From: Fischerella sp. PCC 9605
Lineage (GTDB): Bacteria; Cyanobacteriota; Cyanobacteriia; Cyanobacteriales; Nostocaceae
NCBI RefSeq assembly: GCF_000517105.1
Contig: NZ_KI912149.1
Location: forward strand, 1,637,946 to 1,701,945
Reading direction: 5' to 3'
DNA length: 64,000 nt
Shown here: positions 43,766 through 52,452 of the stretch, in pieces
How the letters are laid out: the number at the start of each line of letters is the position of its first letter
How positions within the stretch are numbered: the stretch's first letter is position 1
The notes under the pieces: model-generated
The model's database searches: none
Told to the model about the DNA's origin: nothing
Seen by the model: the letters and a program-made list of their open reading frames with translations, nothing else
Made by a program: the position numbers and the translations under genes

Positions 43766-46700
43766 AAACAAACAAGTTTTATGTACGTTTGAGCCGAGAT
43801 TTTGAGATGAGTATTCTGCGCTTGGCCTTAGCGAGTAAGGGTTGCGCTGGAATATTGCCTTTATGTTTGGCGATCGCTTCTCCTTTGTTTTTTGGTGCAG
43901 AGACAATTTTCCCAACAGCCGCTTTTGGTAGCGTCGCAGAGGACACGGGGACACAAACACACCCTGACACGGAGAACTTCTCAACCCAGTCTCCCCGCGT
44001 CACCCTTCGGGTTCGCAGTCGCTACAACGGAGGGAACCTCCGCAACGCGCTGCTCACCGCGTCTGAGGTTCTCCATGTTCTCGAAGCCATGTCACCGCCT
44101 GTATTTATCTCCCAAACTTCCCCATTTTCAGGCGATCCCAACTCGGTATTTCAACAAGATCCTGCTACTGAATTTCAACAAAACTCAAACTCTCCACTGC
44201 AACAACCAACATCTCCAACAGATAGCACACCTAGAATTACCCCCCCGACATCTGGACAGCCAAAAGTCAAACTGGAAATTGCACCTGTAGGCGATCCGCG
44301 GGTTCAAGCAGATGGACGTTCAACGATTAAACTGCAAGGACAAATTGTCGATGCCAAAGGTGAAGTCATTCGCAAAGATGCGATCGTCACTTTAACTAGT
44401 AGCGCTGGTAAATTTGTCGGTACAGACCAAAACAAAGACCAAGGCGGATTTCAGGTACGTGCCATTGATGGTGAATTCACCGCCACCTTGCAGTCGGATA
44501 TCAAACCCCAACAAGTCCGGATTCGGGCAGCCATAGATCGGGTGCAGAAATCTCCACTCATTGCCCCCAGAGAATTAGGCGACCTGAGAAATCCAACATT
44601 TCCGCAACAAACAGATAATTCCCTGGTGGAGGAATTTGGAGAAGCGCCGATAGAAGCCTACACCCAAATTGAATTCACTACCTATCTCCGCCCTTCACTA
44701 GTAACAGGGGTAATTAATCTGCGGATTGGTCAGGGAGGAACTAATTACTGGGGAAGTTTTGGGGAGTTTCTCAATCCCGACGAGATTGACGAAGGTACAA
44801 CGGCAGATTTATATGCTGCTGTCTTTGCCACAGGTAAAGTAGGAGATTGGTTATTTACAGGCGCATTTAATAGCGATCGCGCTATCAACCAAGACTGCGA
44901 AGGTAGAAATCGCCTGTTTGGTGGTGTTCAGTTCTGCGAACAACCCTATCCTGTCTACGGTGATAGTTCCACCTCTACCCCCACTACCCCCTCTATCGAT
45001 AGTTTCTATGCTCGCTTGGAACGTACTCCCTCGATATCGGGAGCAGAACCAGATTACTTCATGTGGGGGGACTACAGCACGAATGAATTTACCAGAACCT
45101 CACAACTGTATACCACTACCTCCCGCCAGTTACATGGCTTCAAGGCGAACTACAACTTTGGCAACCTGCAAATCACAGGGATGTATGCCAACAATATTGA
45201 GGGCTTCCAGCGAGATACTATCGTTCCCGACGGCACTAGCGGCTACTACTTCCTTTCCAAACGCCTTTTAGTTCCTGGTAGTGAAATCGTCTACATAGAA
45301 GCAGAAGAAATCAACCGTCCCGGCACGGTAATTGAGCGCAAACAAATGCTGCGCGGTTCAGATTACGAAATTGATTACGATCGCGGTACACTGCGATTTA
45401 ACCGTCCGGTTTTTGCCACTGAACTCAACCCCTTTGGTTCGACTTTGGTCAGGCGAGTTGTCGTCACCTACCAAAATGAAGGCGGTGAAGATTCCAATCT
45501 TGTTGGTGGACGACTGCAATATAACCTTTCCCACGATCTTGAAAACAAAACCTTCGGCGCACTCAGTTACCTGCGGGAAGACCAAGGCGACCAAGATTTT
45601 GAACTATTCGGCACAGATTTCTTAGTCTCTTTGGGAAATGCAGGTAAGATTGTCGGGGAATTTGCCCACTCCAACAACAACTTACTCACTGGTGATGAGG
45701 TGAGTGGTAATGCTTACCGCTTGGAGGCTTTTGGCAACATCACTGAAAATCTTTTCGGTCAAGCCTATTATCGGGCAGTCGAGCCGAATTTCTCCAATAA
45801 CGCCACCTTTAGCTTTACACCCGGACAAACACGCTACGGGGCGTCTTTATTAGCCAGGTTGAGTCAGCTGACCAGCTTTAGAGTCGCCTACGACGTAGAA
45901 GAAAACTACGGTACTACTCCCGGTTCCATCACCAACTTCTTTGATTTATTCGACCCACAGCCGCAAGCACGTCCGGGTGAAAGAGTCAATAACGAACTGC
46001 GAACCTTGCGGGCGGGGATTCTGCAAAAGCTGGGTAATGCCGATGCCAGCTTGGAGTACGTCAATCGTTCTCGTGATGACCGTATCGGCGATGACCTTGA
46101 TGGCGATGCCGATCAGCTGGTATCTCGTTTGAAGTTACCACTAGCTGAATCATTGACCTTCCAGGCGCAAAACGAACTGAATTTGGGTGACTATGACCCC
46201 TTATATCCCAACCGCACTACTTTAGGGCTGGACTGGAAAGCAGCCCAAGGGGTGACATTCCGACTGGCACACCAATTTTATGATGACAGCGAATTATTGC
46301 CGGGGAACTCCCTTACTACCTTGGATACGATTCTGGATCAAAAATTGTGGGATGATACTACCCTTACAGGTCGTTATTCCGTGCTTTCCGGCTTCAACGG
46401 CATGCAAGGACAGGGCGCTGTTGGTATCGGTCAGGGTTGGAAAGTAGCACCGGGGTTAAAAGTCAACCTGGGTTATCAATACGTATTCAAGAACATCTTT
46501 AATGCCACAGCAGCTGGCGATCGCTACCCGCAATACTACGCAGTTGGGCAAACCGCTTCTACTTTGGGATTATTTGCCGGTTCCGTTTACAGTCTCGGAT
46601 TTGAATACACTGATAATCCCAATCTCAAAGCCAAGGCTCAGTTTGAATATCGTGATGGTGATGAAGGCAATAATCTAGTCATTTCAGCAGCAGCTGCTGG

Positions 46701-47580
46701 CAAACTTTCTCCCGCTTTAACAGCACTAGTCCGCTACCAACAAGCTGGCGAAGCAAACGTCTATCTTCCCTCCTCCAGTTTGATTACCGATGGAGTCAGA
46801 TTTCAAGAACTGGGAGACACAGCCAGCCTCAAACTCGGTCTGGCATACCGCGACCCCACCAACGATAAATTCAACGGCTTGCTGAAATACGAGTGGCGGC
46901 AAAACTTTGACTCAATTCCAGAAACTCAACTCACAGGTAGTACCGCAACAGGTCATATTTTCTCCGCAGAAGGTATTTATGCCCCCAACTGGCGATGGGA
47001 GTTTTATGGCAAATACGCTTTCCGTAACGGCGTCACCTATTACGATGACGACAGATACGACGGAAGCGCTAATTTAGCCCAACTGCGGGCAACTTACAGA
47101 CTTGGTTATCGCACCGATTTAGCCGTTGAGGGAAGGTGGATAGGTCAAAACTCCAACAGTGGTACTGACTACGACGAACTCGGTTTTGCCCTAGAAACTG
47201 GATATTACGTCACTCCCGATTTGCGTTTAGGTCTTGGCTACAGCTTCGGTAGCGTGGATGATCGAGACTTTACTGGCTACCGTTCTGAAGGTGGTTTGTA
47301 TGTGAATATCAGCCTGAAACTGAATGAACTTTTGGGCGGCTTTGGCTTGCAGGAACCAGTACCCAAGCAACAACAAGAGTCTGAAATACCGACAGCGCAA
47401 AATCAGCCTGCCACACAGACACCTGAAACTGATTTGATTAAGCATTTGAAACAGATGCAGGCGCTAGCAGTTCCCCATACTCCTGTTTCTCAGAACGCCA
47501 AACCCAAACTAGTGAACAGTCTCAGACAGATGCAAACACAAAGCCAGAACTCAGTAAACGCGCAGCGGCTTATCCGTTGA
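43762..47580 (+). CDS. Large outer-membrane beta-barrel-like protein
   Basis: A 1272-residue protein. A long N-terminal signal (ILPLCLAIASPLFFGAETIF, cleavage near AAFG), a repeat-derived segment (~60-111), a Ser/Pro/Gln linker, an Ig-like/Big-1 domain (~170-270: ADGRSTIKLQGQIVDAKGEV, AIVTLTSSAGKFVG) and then ~900 residues of alternating, aromatic-rich beta strands (YRLEAFGNITENLFGQAYYR, LKVNLGYQYVFKN, AEGIYAPNWRWEFYGKYAF, LRLGLGYSFGS) typical of a TonB-independent outer-membrane barrel. The last ~80 residues are polar. It starts 4 bases inside the DUF11 gene. It could be a secretion pore or anchor for the neighbouring surface proteins; the family is not known to me. Confidence 0.8.
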   Translation: MKTNKFYVRLSRDFEMSILRLALASKGCAGILPLCLAIASPLFFGAETIFPTAAFGSVAEDTGTQTHPDTENFSTQSPRVTLRVRSRYNGGNLRNALLTASEVLHVLEAMSPPVFISQTSPFSGDPNSVFQQDPATEFQQNSNSPLQQPTSPTDSTPRITPPTSGQPKVKLEIAPVGDPRVQADGRSTIKLQGQIVDAKGEVIRKDAIVTLTSSAGKFVGTDQNKDQGGFQVRAIDGEFTATLQSDIKPQQVRIRAAIDRVQKSPLIAPRELGDLRNPTFPQQTDNSLVEEFGEAPIEAYTQIEFTTYLRPSLVTGVINLRIGQGGTNYWGSFGEFLNPDEIDEGTTADLYAAVFATGKVGDWLFTGAFNSDRAINQDCEGRNRLFGGVQFCEQPYPVYGDSSTSTPTTPSIDSFYARLERTPSISGAEPDYFMWGDYSTNEFTRTSQLYTTTSRQLHGFKANYNFGNLQITGMYANNIEGFQRDTIVPDGTSGYYFLSKRLLVPGSEIVYIEAEEINRPGTVIERKQMLRGSDYEIDYDRGTLRFNRPVFATELNPFGSTLVRRVVVTYQNEGGEDSNLVGGRLQYNLSHDLENKTFGALSYLREDQGDQDFELFGTDFLVSLGNAGKIVGEFAHSNNNLLTGDEVSGNAYRLEAFGNITENLFGQAYYRAVEPNFSNNATFSFTPGQTRYGASLLARLSQLTSFRVAYDVEENYGTTPGSITNFFDLFDPQPQARPGERVNNELRTLRAGILQKLGNADASLEYVNRSRDDRIGDDLDGDADQLVSRLKLPLAESLTFQAQNELNLGDYDPLYPNRTTLGLDWKAAQGVTFRLAHQFYDDSELLPGNSLTTLDTILDQKLWDDTTLTGRYSVLSGFNGMQGQGAVGIGQGWKVAPGLKVNLGYQYVFKNIFNATAAGDRYPQYYAVGQTASTLGLFAGSVYSLGFEYTDNPNLKAKAQFEYRDGDEGNNLVISAAAAGKLSPALTALVRYQQAGEANVYLPSSSLITDGVRFQELGDTASLKLGLAYRDPTNDKFNGLLKYEWRQNFDSIPETQLTGSTATGHIFSAEGIYAPNWRWEFYGKYAFRNGVTYYDDDRYDGSANLAQLRATYRLGYRTDLAVEGRWIGQNSNSGTDYDELGFALETGYYVTPDLRLGLGYSFGSVDDRDFTGYRSEGGLYVNISLKLNELLGGFGLQEPVPKQQQESEIPTAQNQPATQTPETDLIKHLKQMQALAVPHTPVSQNAKPKLVNSLRQMQTQSQNSVNAQRLIR
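43941..44095 (+). repeat. Repeat module in frame inside the barrel protein
   Basis: GACACGGGGACACAAACACA, then GACACGGAGAACTTCTC, TCTCCCCGCGTCACCC and CTCACCGCGTCTGAGG. These ACACGGAGA / TCTCCGCGTC blocks are the two arms of a well-known Nostocales intergenic hairpin repeat; a CCTTCGGGTTCGC piece in the centre is shared with 41330. It adds about 52 residues rich in Arg, Asn and Thr right after the signal peptide. Confidence 0.65.
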
Positions 47581-47594
47581 TAGGCAAAAGTCAG

Positions 47595-47639
47595 AAGGAT
47601 GAAAGTTAAAAGAGTTTTAGTTCATACTTCATCCTTTTC
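47595..47639 (+). terminator. AAGGATGAA hairpin with T-run
   Basis: AAGGATGAA (47595-47603) pairs with TTCATCCTT (47628-47636), followed by TT. Located between the barrel gene and the OmpA gene, it may reduce read-through within the operon rather than end it, since the next gene is only ~25 bases further. Confidence 0.5.
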
Positions 47640-47664
47640 ATATGTGGTGTGATAGGAGCGAGTA

Positions 47665-49950
47665 ATGTCCAGGTTGAAACTAAAAAGTAAGAATAAAGAA
47701 GGAAGAACAAAGAAGGCAGGAGGCAAGAGGCAGAAGGCAAAACGAATGGTTTCCCTTTTACCCTTTACCTTTTACCTTTTATATTCAGATATTGCAGTTG
47801 CCCAAACACCCTCCCCCACTCCCCCTCTCTCCCCCTCTTCTTCATTGCGGGTGGTGGTAAATAGCAATCAAGATGGTAGTCCCACGCCTGACAGCGCCTT
47901 GACTTTGCGGGAAGCGATTGAGGTAGTCAATGGTACGCTCAATGTTGATAAACTTAGTGATGCGGAAAAAGCACAGATCACACCAACAACTGATGGTTCT
48001 CGCATCGAGTTTAATCTACAGAAGAGTGCAACTACTATCCAGTTACAATCACAACTACCGGATTTAGCAACTCCCGGATTAGTTATAGATGGCAGCACTC
48101 AGCCAGGATACGATCCGAAAAGTTCGGCGACTGCGGAAATAGCGATTCCCGTACCTGTGGTAACAATAACTCCCGCACCAGGCAAAGAAGTATTTCGCGG
48201 GTTAACTGTTGTCGCTGATGACGTGACTATTCGTGGTTTGAGCATTTACGGTTTCACGGCTAGTCCCGTCAAACAGATTCTCGGAAATATAGCTTTTGAT
48301 ACTAATCCCAAGCCAGTGACTCTCACTACACCACCAGGGGATATTGTCATTGCTCACCGTTTTCCGCCTCCCAATACCAGCCACCAGCAACCGCCTAACG
48401 ATGATTTTCCCTTCCGCGAGTCAGATGTAGCCCCAAAAAATGTTGTGATTGAAAACAACTGGCTGGGATTAACTGCTGATGAAAAAATGCCCCAGACAAC
48501 ATCAGCATTCGGGGTTTACGTTTTTAATTCCCAAGGCGCAACAATTCGCCGCAACCGTATTTATTACCACGATGGCAGTGCTGTTATTACTTCAGTGCGT
48601 GGTGAAAATACGGTGGTGCGAGAAAACATTATCGTCGGCAATGGGATTGCCGGAATGCCCGACGCTTTGCGATTTGAAGGTCTGGTGAACCAGTCCCAAG
48701 TTTTGGGCAATTTGATTTGTGCTAACGATGGGGCTGGTGTGTATTTATTCAAACCGCAAGGTAACGTAAAAATTCAAAATAACAAAATCACCCATAATGG
48801 CAGACGTTTGCGGCGTTCAGCAGTTTACTTGATGGGTAGCAATCATCAAGTAGTTGATAACGAAATTGACCATCAAACCGGCCCTGGGGTGGTAGTTTCG
48901 GCTTTCTCCCAGAACGATATTGGCCAGAACAGCCCAGCCATACGCAATGTCATCCAAAACAATAAATTTGCGGTGCTGGAGGGTTTGAGTATTGACCTCA
49001 ATAGCCAGCAAAATCTGGATGTGAGCGACTTTCAAGTGGGTGATGGGCCCAATTCCCAGCGAGATTCTGGCAACCGTCGCCTAGAAACGGGGAATGCTGC
49101 CATTAATGCACCGGAATTTACCCAAAGGGCGTTTCCGCCTACAGGTAATAATGTCACCTTGCAGGGTAAAGCCGATCGCGGTTCGCAGGTGACAATTTAT
49201 CGCTTAGGTGATTATCAAAGAGGCAAACAAGCGCTTTATCAACCAGGTTACGGGGCATTGAGTGAACCCTTGACAACCGTATCTGTGGACGAAGAAGGTA
49301 ACTTTAGCGCCACAGTGGAGAATTTACAAATAGGAGATGCAGTGAGTGCGATCGCCACCGATCCACAGTACGGTACATCTGAACCCGCCGTGGCGGCAAT
49401 CATTGGCCCTGCTGGCACAGCACCCAACCTCACTCCCAATAGTCAACCAACTCCTACTCAACCTTTTCAGTGTACTTCGCGACCTGTACCGCCACCACCA
49501 CCGACACCACCAGCACCGCCGCCACCACCACCGCCAATTCGGATACAAGCACCAAACAACATACATTTTGCACTTGACAAATCCTTTATTAGTAAAGACA
49601 GTGCCGCTGTTCTAGATCGAGTGGCAGAAGTATTGCAGCAGTATCCTTTTATCGTCATTGAATTAGAGGGTCACACCGACCCCCGCGCCAGCAATGAATA
49701 CAACTTGGCACTGGGCAAACGCCGGGCATTGTCTGTAAGAAATTACCTATTGCGTAAGGGCGTCGCCCCAGAAAGAATGACCATTCGTTCTTTTGGTGAA
49801 ACTCAGCGTGCGACTGAAGGCGCAACTCGTGTAGATTATGCACGCGATCGCCGCGTGGAAATTATCTACAAAGACATCAGAGGTATCGACCTAATCGTTG
49901 AACCACAAGAACAAGACCTGCAAATAGAACCTGCTAGAAGAGGCAGATAG
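47665..49950 (+). CDS. Beta-helix protein with OmpA peptidoglycan-binding end
   Basis: A 761-residue envelope protein. Lys/Arg-rich N-terminus, hydrophobic core LLPFTFYLLY and AVAQT cleavage-like site; residues ~55-450 have the LTLREAIEVVN and PbH1-type repeats of a right-handed parallel beta-helix (VTIRGLSIYGF, NVVIENNWLGL, ATIRRNRIYY, VVRENIIVGN, VKIQNNKITHNG); then a spacer with a Pro run (PPPPPTPPAPPPPPPP) and a C-terminal OmpA-like domain (~635-740: IVIELEGHTDPRASNEYN, ALSVRNYLLRKGV, RRVEI) that binds peptidoglycan. It is probably anchored between outer membrane and wall with the helix exposed. The signal core is encoded by CCCTTTACCTTTTACCTTTT repeats. ATG 47665 or 47746 (MVSLLPFTFY) may be the start. 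Confidence 0.85.
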   Translation: MSRLKLKSKNKEGRTKKAGGKRQKAKRMVSLLPFTFYLLYSDIAVAQTPSPTPPLSPSSSLRVVVNSNQDGSPTPDSALTLREAIEVVNGTLNVDKLSDAEKAQITPTTDGSRIEFNLQKSATTIQLQSQLPDLATPGLVIDGSTQPGYDPKSSATAEIAIPVPVVTITPAPGKEVFRGLTVVADDVTIRGLSIYGFTASPVKQILGNIAFDTNPKPVTLTTPPGDIVIAHRFPPPNTSHQQPPNDDFPFRESDVAPKNVVIENNWLGLTADEKMPQTTSAFGVYVFNSQGATIRRNRIYYHDGSAVITSVRGENTVVRENIIVGNGIAGMPDALRFEGLVNQSQVLGNLICANDGAGVYLFKPQGNVKIQNNKITHNGRRLRRSAVYLMGSNHQVVDNEIDHQTGPGVVVSAFSQNDIGQNSPAIRNVIQNNKFAVLEGLSIDLNSQQNLDVSDFQVGDGPNSQRDSGNRRLETGNAAINAPEFTQRAFPPTGNNVTLQGKADRGSQVTIYRLGDYQRGKQALYQPGYGALSEPLTTVSVDEEGNFSATVENLQIGDAVSAIATDPQYGTSEPAVAAIIGPAGTAPNLTPNSQPTPTQPFQCTSRPVPPPPPTPPAPPPPPPPIRIQAPNNIHFALDKSFISKDSAAVLDRVAEVLQQYPFIVIELEGHTDPRASNEYNLALGKRRALSVRNYLLRKGVAPERMTIRSFGETQRATEGATRVDYARDRRVEIIYKDIRGIDLIVEPQEQDLQIEPARRGR

Positions 49951-49964
49951 AAATTATGAATTAT

Positions 49965-50011
49965 GAATGATGAATTATGAAATATTCGTCTTCATAATTC
50001 ATCATTCTTTT
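49965..50011 (+). terminator. 17-bp stem-loop with T-run after the OmpA gene
   Basis: GAATGATGAATTATGAA (49965-49981) pairs without mismatch with TTCATAATTCATCATTC (49991-50007), loop of 9 bases, followed by TTTTG. It is built from ATGAATT heptamer-like units but has the form of a Rho-independent terminator. The next gene is 75 bases away. Confidence 0.6.
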
Positions 50012-50018
50012 GCCTTTT

Positions 50019-50046
50019 GTACAGACGCGCCATGGCGCGTCTCTAC
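50019..50046. repeat. Palindrome AGACGCGCCATGGCGCGTCT
   Basis: The 20-bp perfect palindrome at 50023-50042 is framed by GTAC and CTAC. It is one of at least four members in the window that share AGACGYGCCATGGCRCGTCT (others at 58753, 61140 and 63096). Confidence 0.85.
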
Positions 50047-50085
50047 ATCTTTTGACTTTATTTGCTGATGTTTAGGAACCAAAAA

Positions 50086-51666
50086 ATGAAAGCTTTATTT
50101 AAGCACTTAAATTTTCATATTTTCCAGAATACGCTGCTGACATTGCTGTTCGTCATTCCCCAAGTTCCCTTGTTGGGGAGCATTTCCAGCCAAAAAGTGT
50201 TAGCACAAACAAGCTGTCCGGCTGGTTCAACACAAGCAACTCTCAACTGGGGTGAAAGTAATTTTCAAAGAGCGAATTTCAATCAAACTTTCAACATTGG
50301 CGGCGTCAACACTAACTTTCAAATGACGGAAAATCCTGCGGGAATTATCCGCGATGAATCACCACAAAACTCTCCTGGAAACCTTGGTGATGTTCCCTAT
50401 GGGGTTGCTCCTGGCCCCTATGGCGGTATTAACAGACCATATCTGCGCTGGGGAATAGATGCTCGCGATCCCAGTCGAGGAGGTAATGCTACACTCACTA
50501 TTACCTTTGCCCGACCAGTGACTTTACCAGTTCCCCTCACCTTCTTGGATGTAGACCGCGATCGAGCAGGCGAACCTCCCTACCAAGATCAAATTACAGT
50601 TACTGCATCCAACCAAGGTCAAAATGTACCAGTTACCCTCGCAAACATTGGGCCTGGTGCTATTGCCCAAATAGTTAACAGCAATACCGCACGGGGAGCT
50701 GAACCGCGCGTACCGCCAGGAAATGCACGTCCCGAAGAAAATTTTGGTAACGTCTTTGCAACAATCTCTCAACCTGTTACCCAAATTCAGGTTGTCTATC
50801 AAAGTGGGCCACTGTACAGACAGGGTCAACCACCCGGACAAGATGAAACAATAGGTCTTGCCGATCTTACTATCTGCGTACCCGCAGGCTCAATCGGCGA
50901 TACCGTTTTCACAGATCGCAATAGTAACGGTCAACAAGATGCAGGCGAAACAGGAATTGCTAATGCCACTTTGACTTTACGCAATAGCGATGGCCAAGTC
51001 GTTGGCACAACTCAGACCGATGACAACGGTAGATATCTATTCACTGGTTTGCAACCAGGTAACTATACCGTAGAGGTAACAAGACCCAGTGACTTTACAC
51101 CCACTACCGAAACAACTTTGTCGGCTAACGTGAGTGATGCCAATCCGCAAAATCTCGACGTTGACTTTGGTTTCCGCCCTGGCCAAGCAGGAGCAGCTGG
51201 AGACCCAAATTTGCGGTTAGTCAAGCGAATTACCAACGCTACCAGAAACGGTCAGCCCATCAGTGGTCTTAATTTTAATACTTTTGTAGATGATCCCAAT
51301 GATGATGACGATAACAGATTACAGCAAGTAGGGCGATCGCCTGTTGGTCAAGTCAGTCTGCCCACACCCTTGAGTAGCGGCGATGAAGTTGAGTACACGA
51401 TTTATTTTCTCGTTGATGGTGGTCAGCAATTACAAAATGCCAGATTCTGCGACTTGATCCCAACAGGCACAAGCTATGTCTCTAATAGCCTTTCTGTAAA
51501 TGGAATTGCCAATCAAGGACAAGTTTTATCACCCTTGGCTCCCTTGCAGCCAGACTTTGCCAATATCTGTGGTAACAACAACAATAAAGGTGCGGTGATT
51601 GTCGGCCCGGCTAACATTCCCGACGGACAGTCTGGCTTGATTCGCTTCCGCGTCACGATTGATTAA
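50086..51666 (+). CDS. SdrD-like / DUF11 surface protein
   Basis: A ~526-residue exported protein. Signal peptide TLLTLLFVIPQVPLLGSISS ending near VLAQT. Residues ~35-270 are an unrecognised beta-rich domain (ATLNWGESNFQRANFNQTF, PRVPPGNARPEENFGNV). Residues ~275-375 are an SdrD/Cna-B-like domain (SIGDTVFTDRNSNGQQDAGE, GIANATLTLRNSDGQVVG, PGNYTVEV); the C-terminal ~150 residues resemble DUF11 (LRLVKRITNATRNG, VEYTIYFLVDGGQQLQNARF, GTSYVSNSLSV). AGGA seven bases before ATG 50086 supports that start over the upstream TTG 50062 and ATG 50068. Last gene of the surface cluster; likely a partner of the first gene, with which it shares both domain types. Confidence 0.8.
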   Translation: MKALFKHLNFHIFQNTLLTLLFVIPQVPLLGSISSQKVLAQTSCPAGSTQATLNWGESNFQRANFNQTFNIGGVNTNFQMTENPAGIIRDESPQNSPGNLGDVPYGVAPGPYGGINRPYLRWGIDARDPSRGGNATLTITFARPVTLPVPLTFLDVDRDRAGEPPYQDQITVTASNQGQNVPVTLANIGPGAIAQIVNSNTARGAEPRVPPGNARPEENFGNVFATISQPVTQIQVVYQSGPLYRQGQPPGQDETIGLADLTICVPAGSIGDTVFTDRNSNGQQDAGETGIANATLTLRNSDGQVVGTTQTDDNGRYLFTGLQPGNYTVEVTRPSDFTPTTETTLSANVSDANPQNLDVDFGFRPGQAGAAGDPNLRLVKRITNATRNGQPISGLNFNTFVDDPNDDDDNRLQQVGRSPVGQVSLPTPLSSGDEVEYTIYFLVDGGQQLQNARFCDLIPTGTSYVSNSLSVNGIANQGQVLSPLAPLQPDFANICGNNNNKGAVIVGPANIPDGQSGLIRFRVTID

Positions 51667-51792
51667 GGGGGAAGGGGTAAGCCTTCGGTGGGGGAAAGGG
51701 GAAGGGGTAAGGGGAAAAGGGGAAGGAAAGAAAAATCCATTTACCCTTTTACCTTTGCCCTTTTTCCAAGCGAAGCCCTTTACCCTTTACTC
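51667..51792. repeat. AAGGGGAAAGGGG purine tract and its complement
   Basis: GGGGAAGGGGTAAGGGGAAA units face TTTACCCTTTTACCTTTGCC, making a long imperfect hairpin between convergent genes. GCCTTCGG and CCAAGCGAAGCCC interrupt it. Probably terminates both genes. Confidence 0.55.
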
Positions 51793-52206
51793 TCAGGGAA
51801 CAATCAACACCGGACAAGGAGACAGATTAATCACACGGTTAGTAACGCTATCATGTGCCCCTTCGTCAGTTAATCCCAGTCCTCGACAGCCCATGATGAT
51901 TAAATTGGCTTCTATTTCATCAGCAAGATCGCAAATTACAAATGCAGGTTTGCCTTGCCTTTCAATGGTATCGGCTTGAATTCCTTGCTTAGCAAACACT
52001 GATTTGGCAGTCTCTAGCAATTGGGCAACAGTCTCAGATGAGGACATCACAACATCTTCACTCGTAGATGCATCTGCTTCTAGTTCTTCCACCACACTCA
52101 AAAGCACCAAGCGACTGCCGTACTTTTGGACGACATTTATAACTACATCGACTGCTTCCTGTGTTTCCCGACTTTGGTCAATTGGAAACAGAACTGTTTT
52201 GAACAT
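51793..52206 (-). CDS. Universal stress protein (UspA family)
   Basis: A 137-residue Usp-fold protein: N-terminal MFKTVLFPIDQSRETQEAVD (Asp of the ATP-type site), and the C-terminal nucleotide signature GxxGxGxxxxGxxS region present as GCRGLGLTDEGAHDSVTNRV followed by CPVLIVP. The wording suggests an ATP-binding Usp. Cytoplasmic. Single gene, convergent with the surface operon. It may be divergently regulated with pgk (247-base spacer). Confidence 0.92.
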   Translation of the reverse strand: MFKTVLFPIDQSRETQEAVDVVINVVQKYGSRLVLLSVVEELEADASTSEDVVMSSSETVAQLLETAKSVFAKQGIQADTIERQGKPAFVICDLADEIEANLIIMGCRGLGLTDEGAHDSVTNRVINLSPCPVLIVP

Positions 52207-52452
52207 CGCATTTACCCGTTGCTGTATAGAATTTGTGCAAAGTTGATCTTAAAAGACCCCCTTTACTGTCTGCTTCCTTCTTCTGGTTAGAGCATGGAAG
52301 TAGTTATTTTTCCACACGTTTTGGTATTGTCTGGCAGACAATTGACAAGAAACTCATCGCTTAACAATTCTTTGCACCACTTACTCCGGTACAATTTGGA
52401 ATGAGTTTACTAATGAAAAACATAACAAAAAGGCAATCAGGAGGTTTGTGAC

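Noticed and set aside
49324-49658. Trp/Arg- and Gly-rich frames in the OmpA gene
   Set aside because: Alternative readings of the CCACCACCA proline-run DNA.
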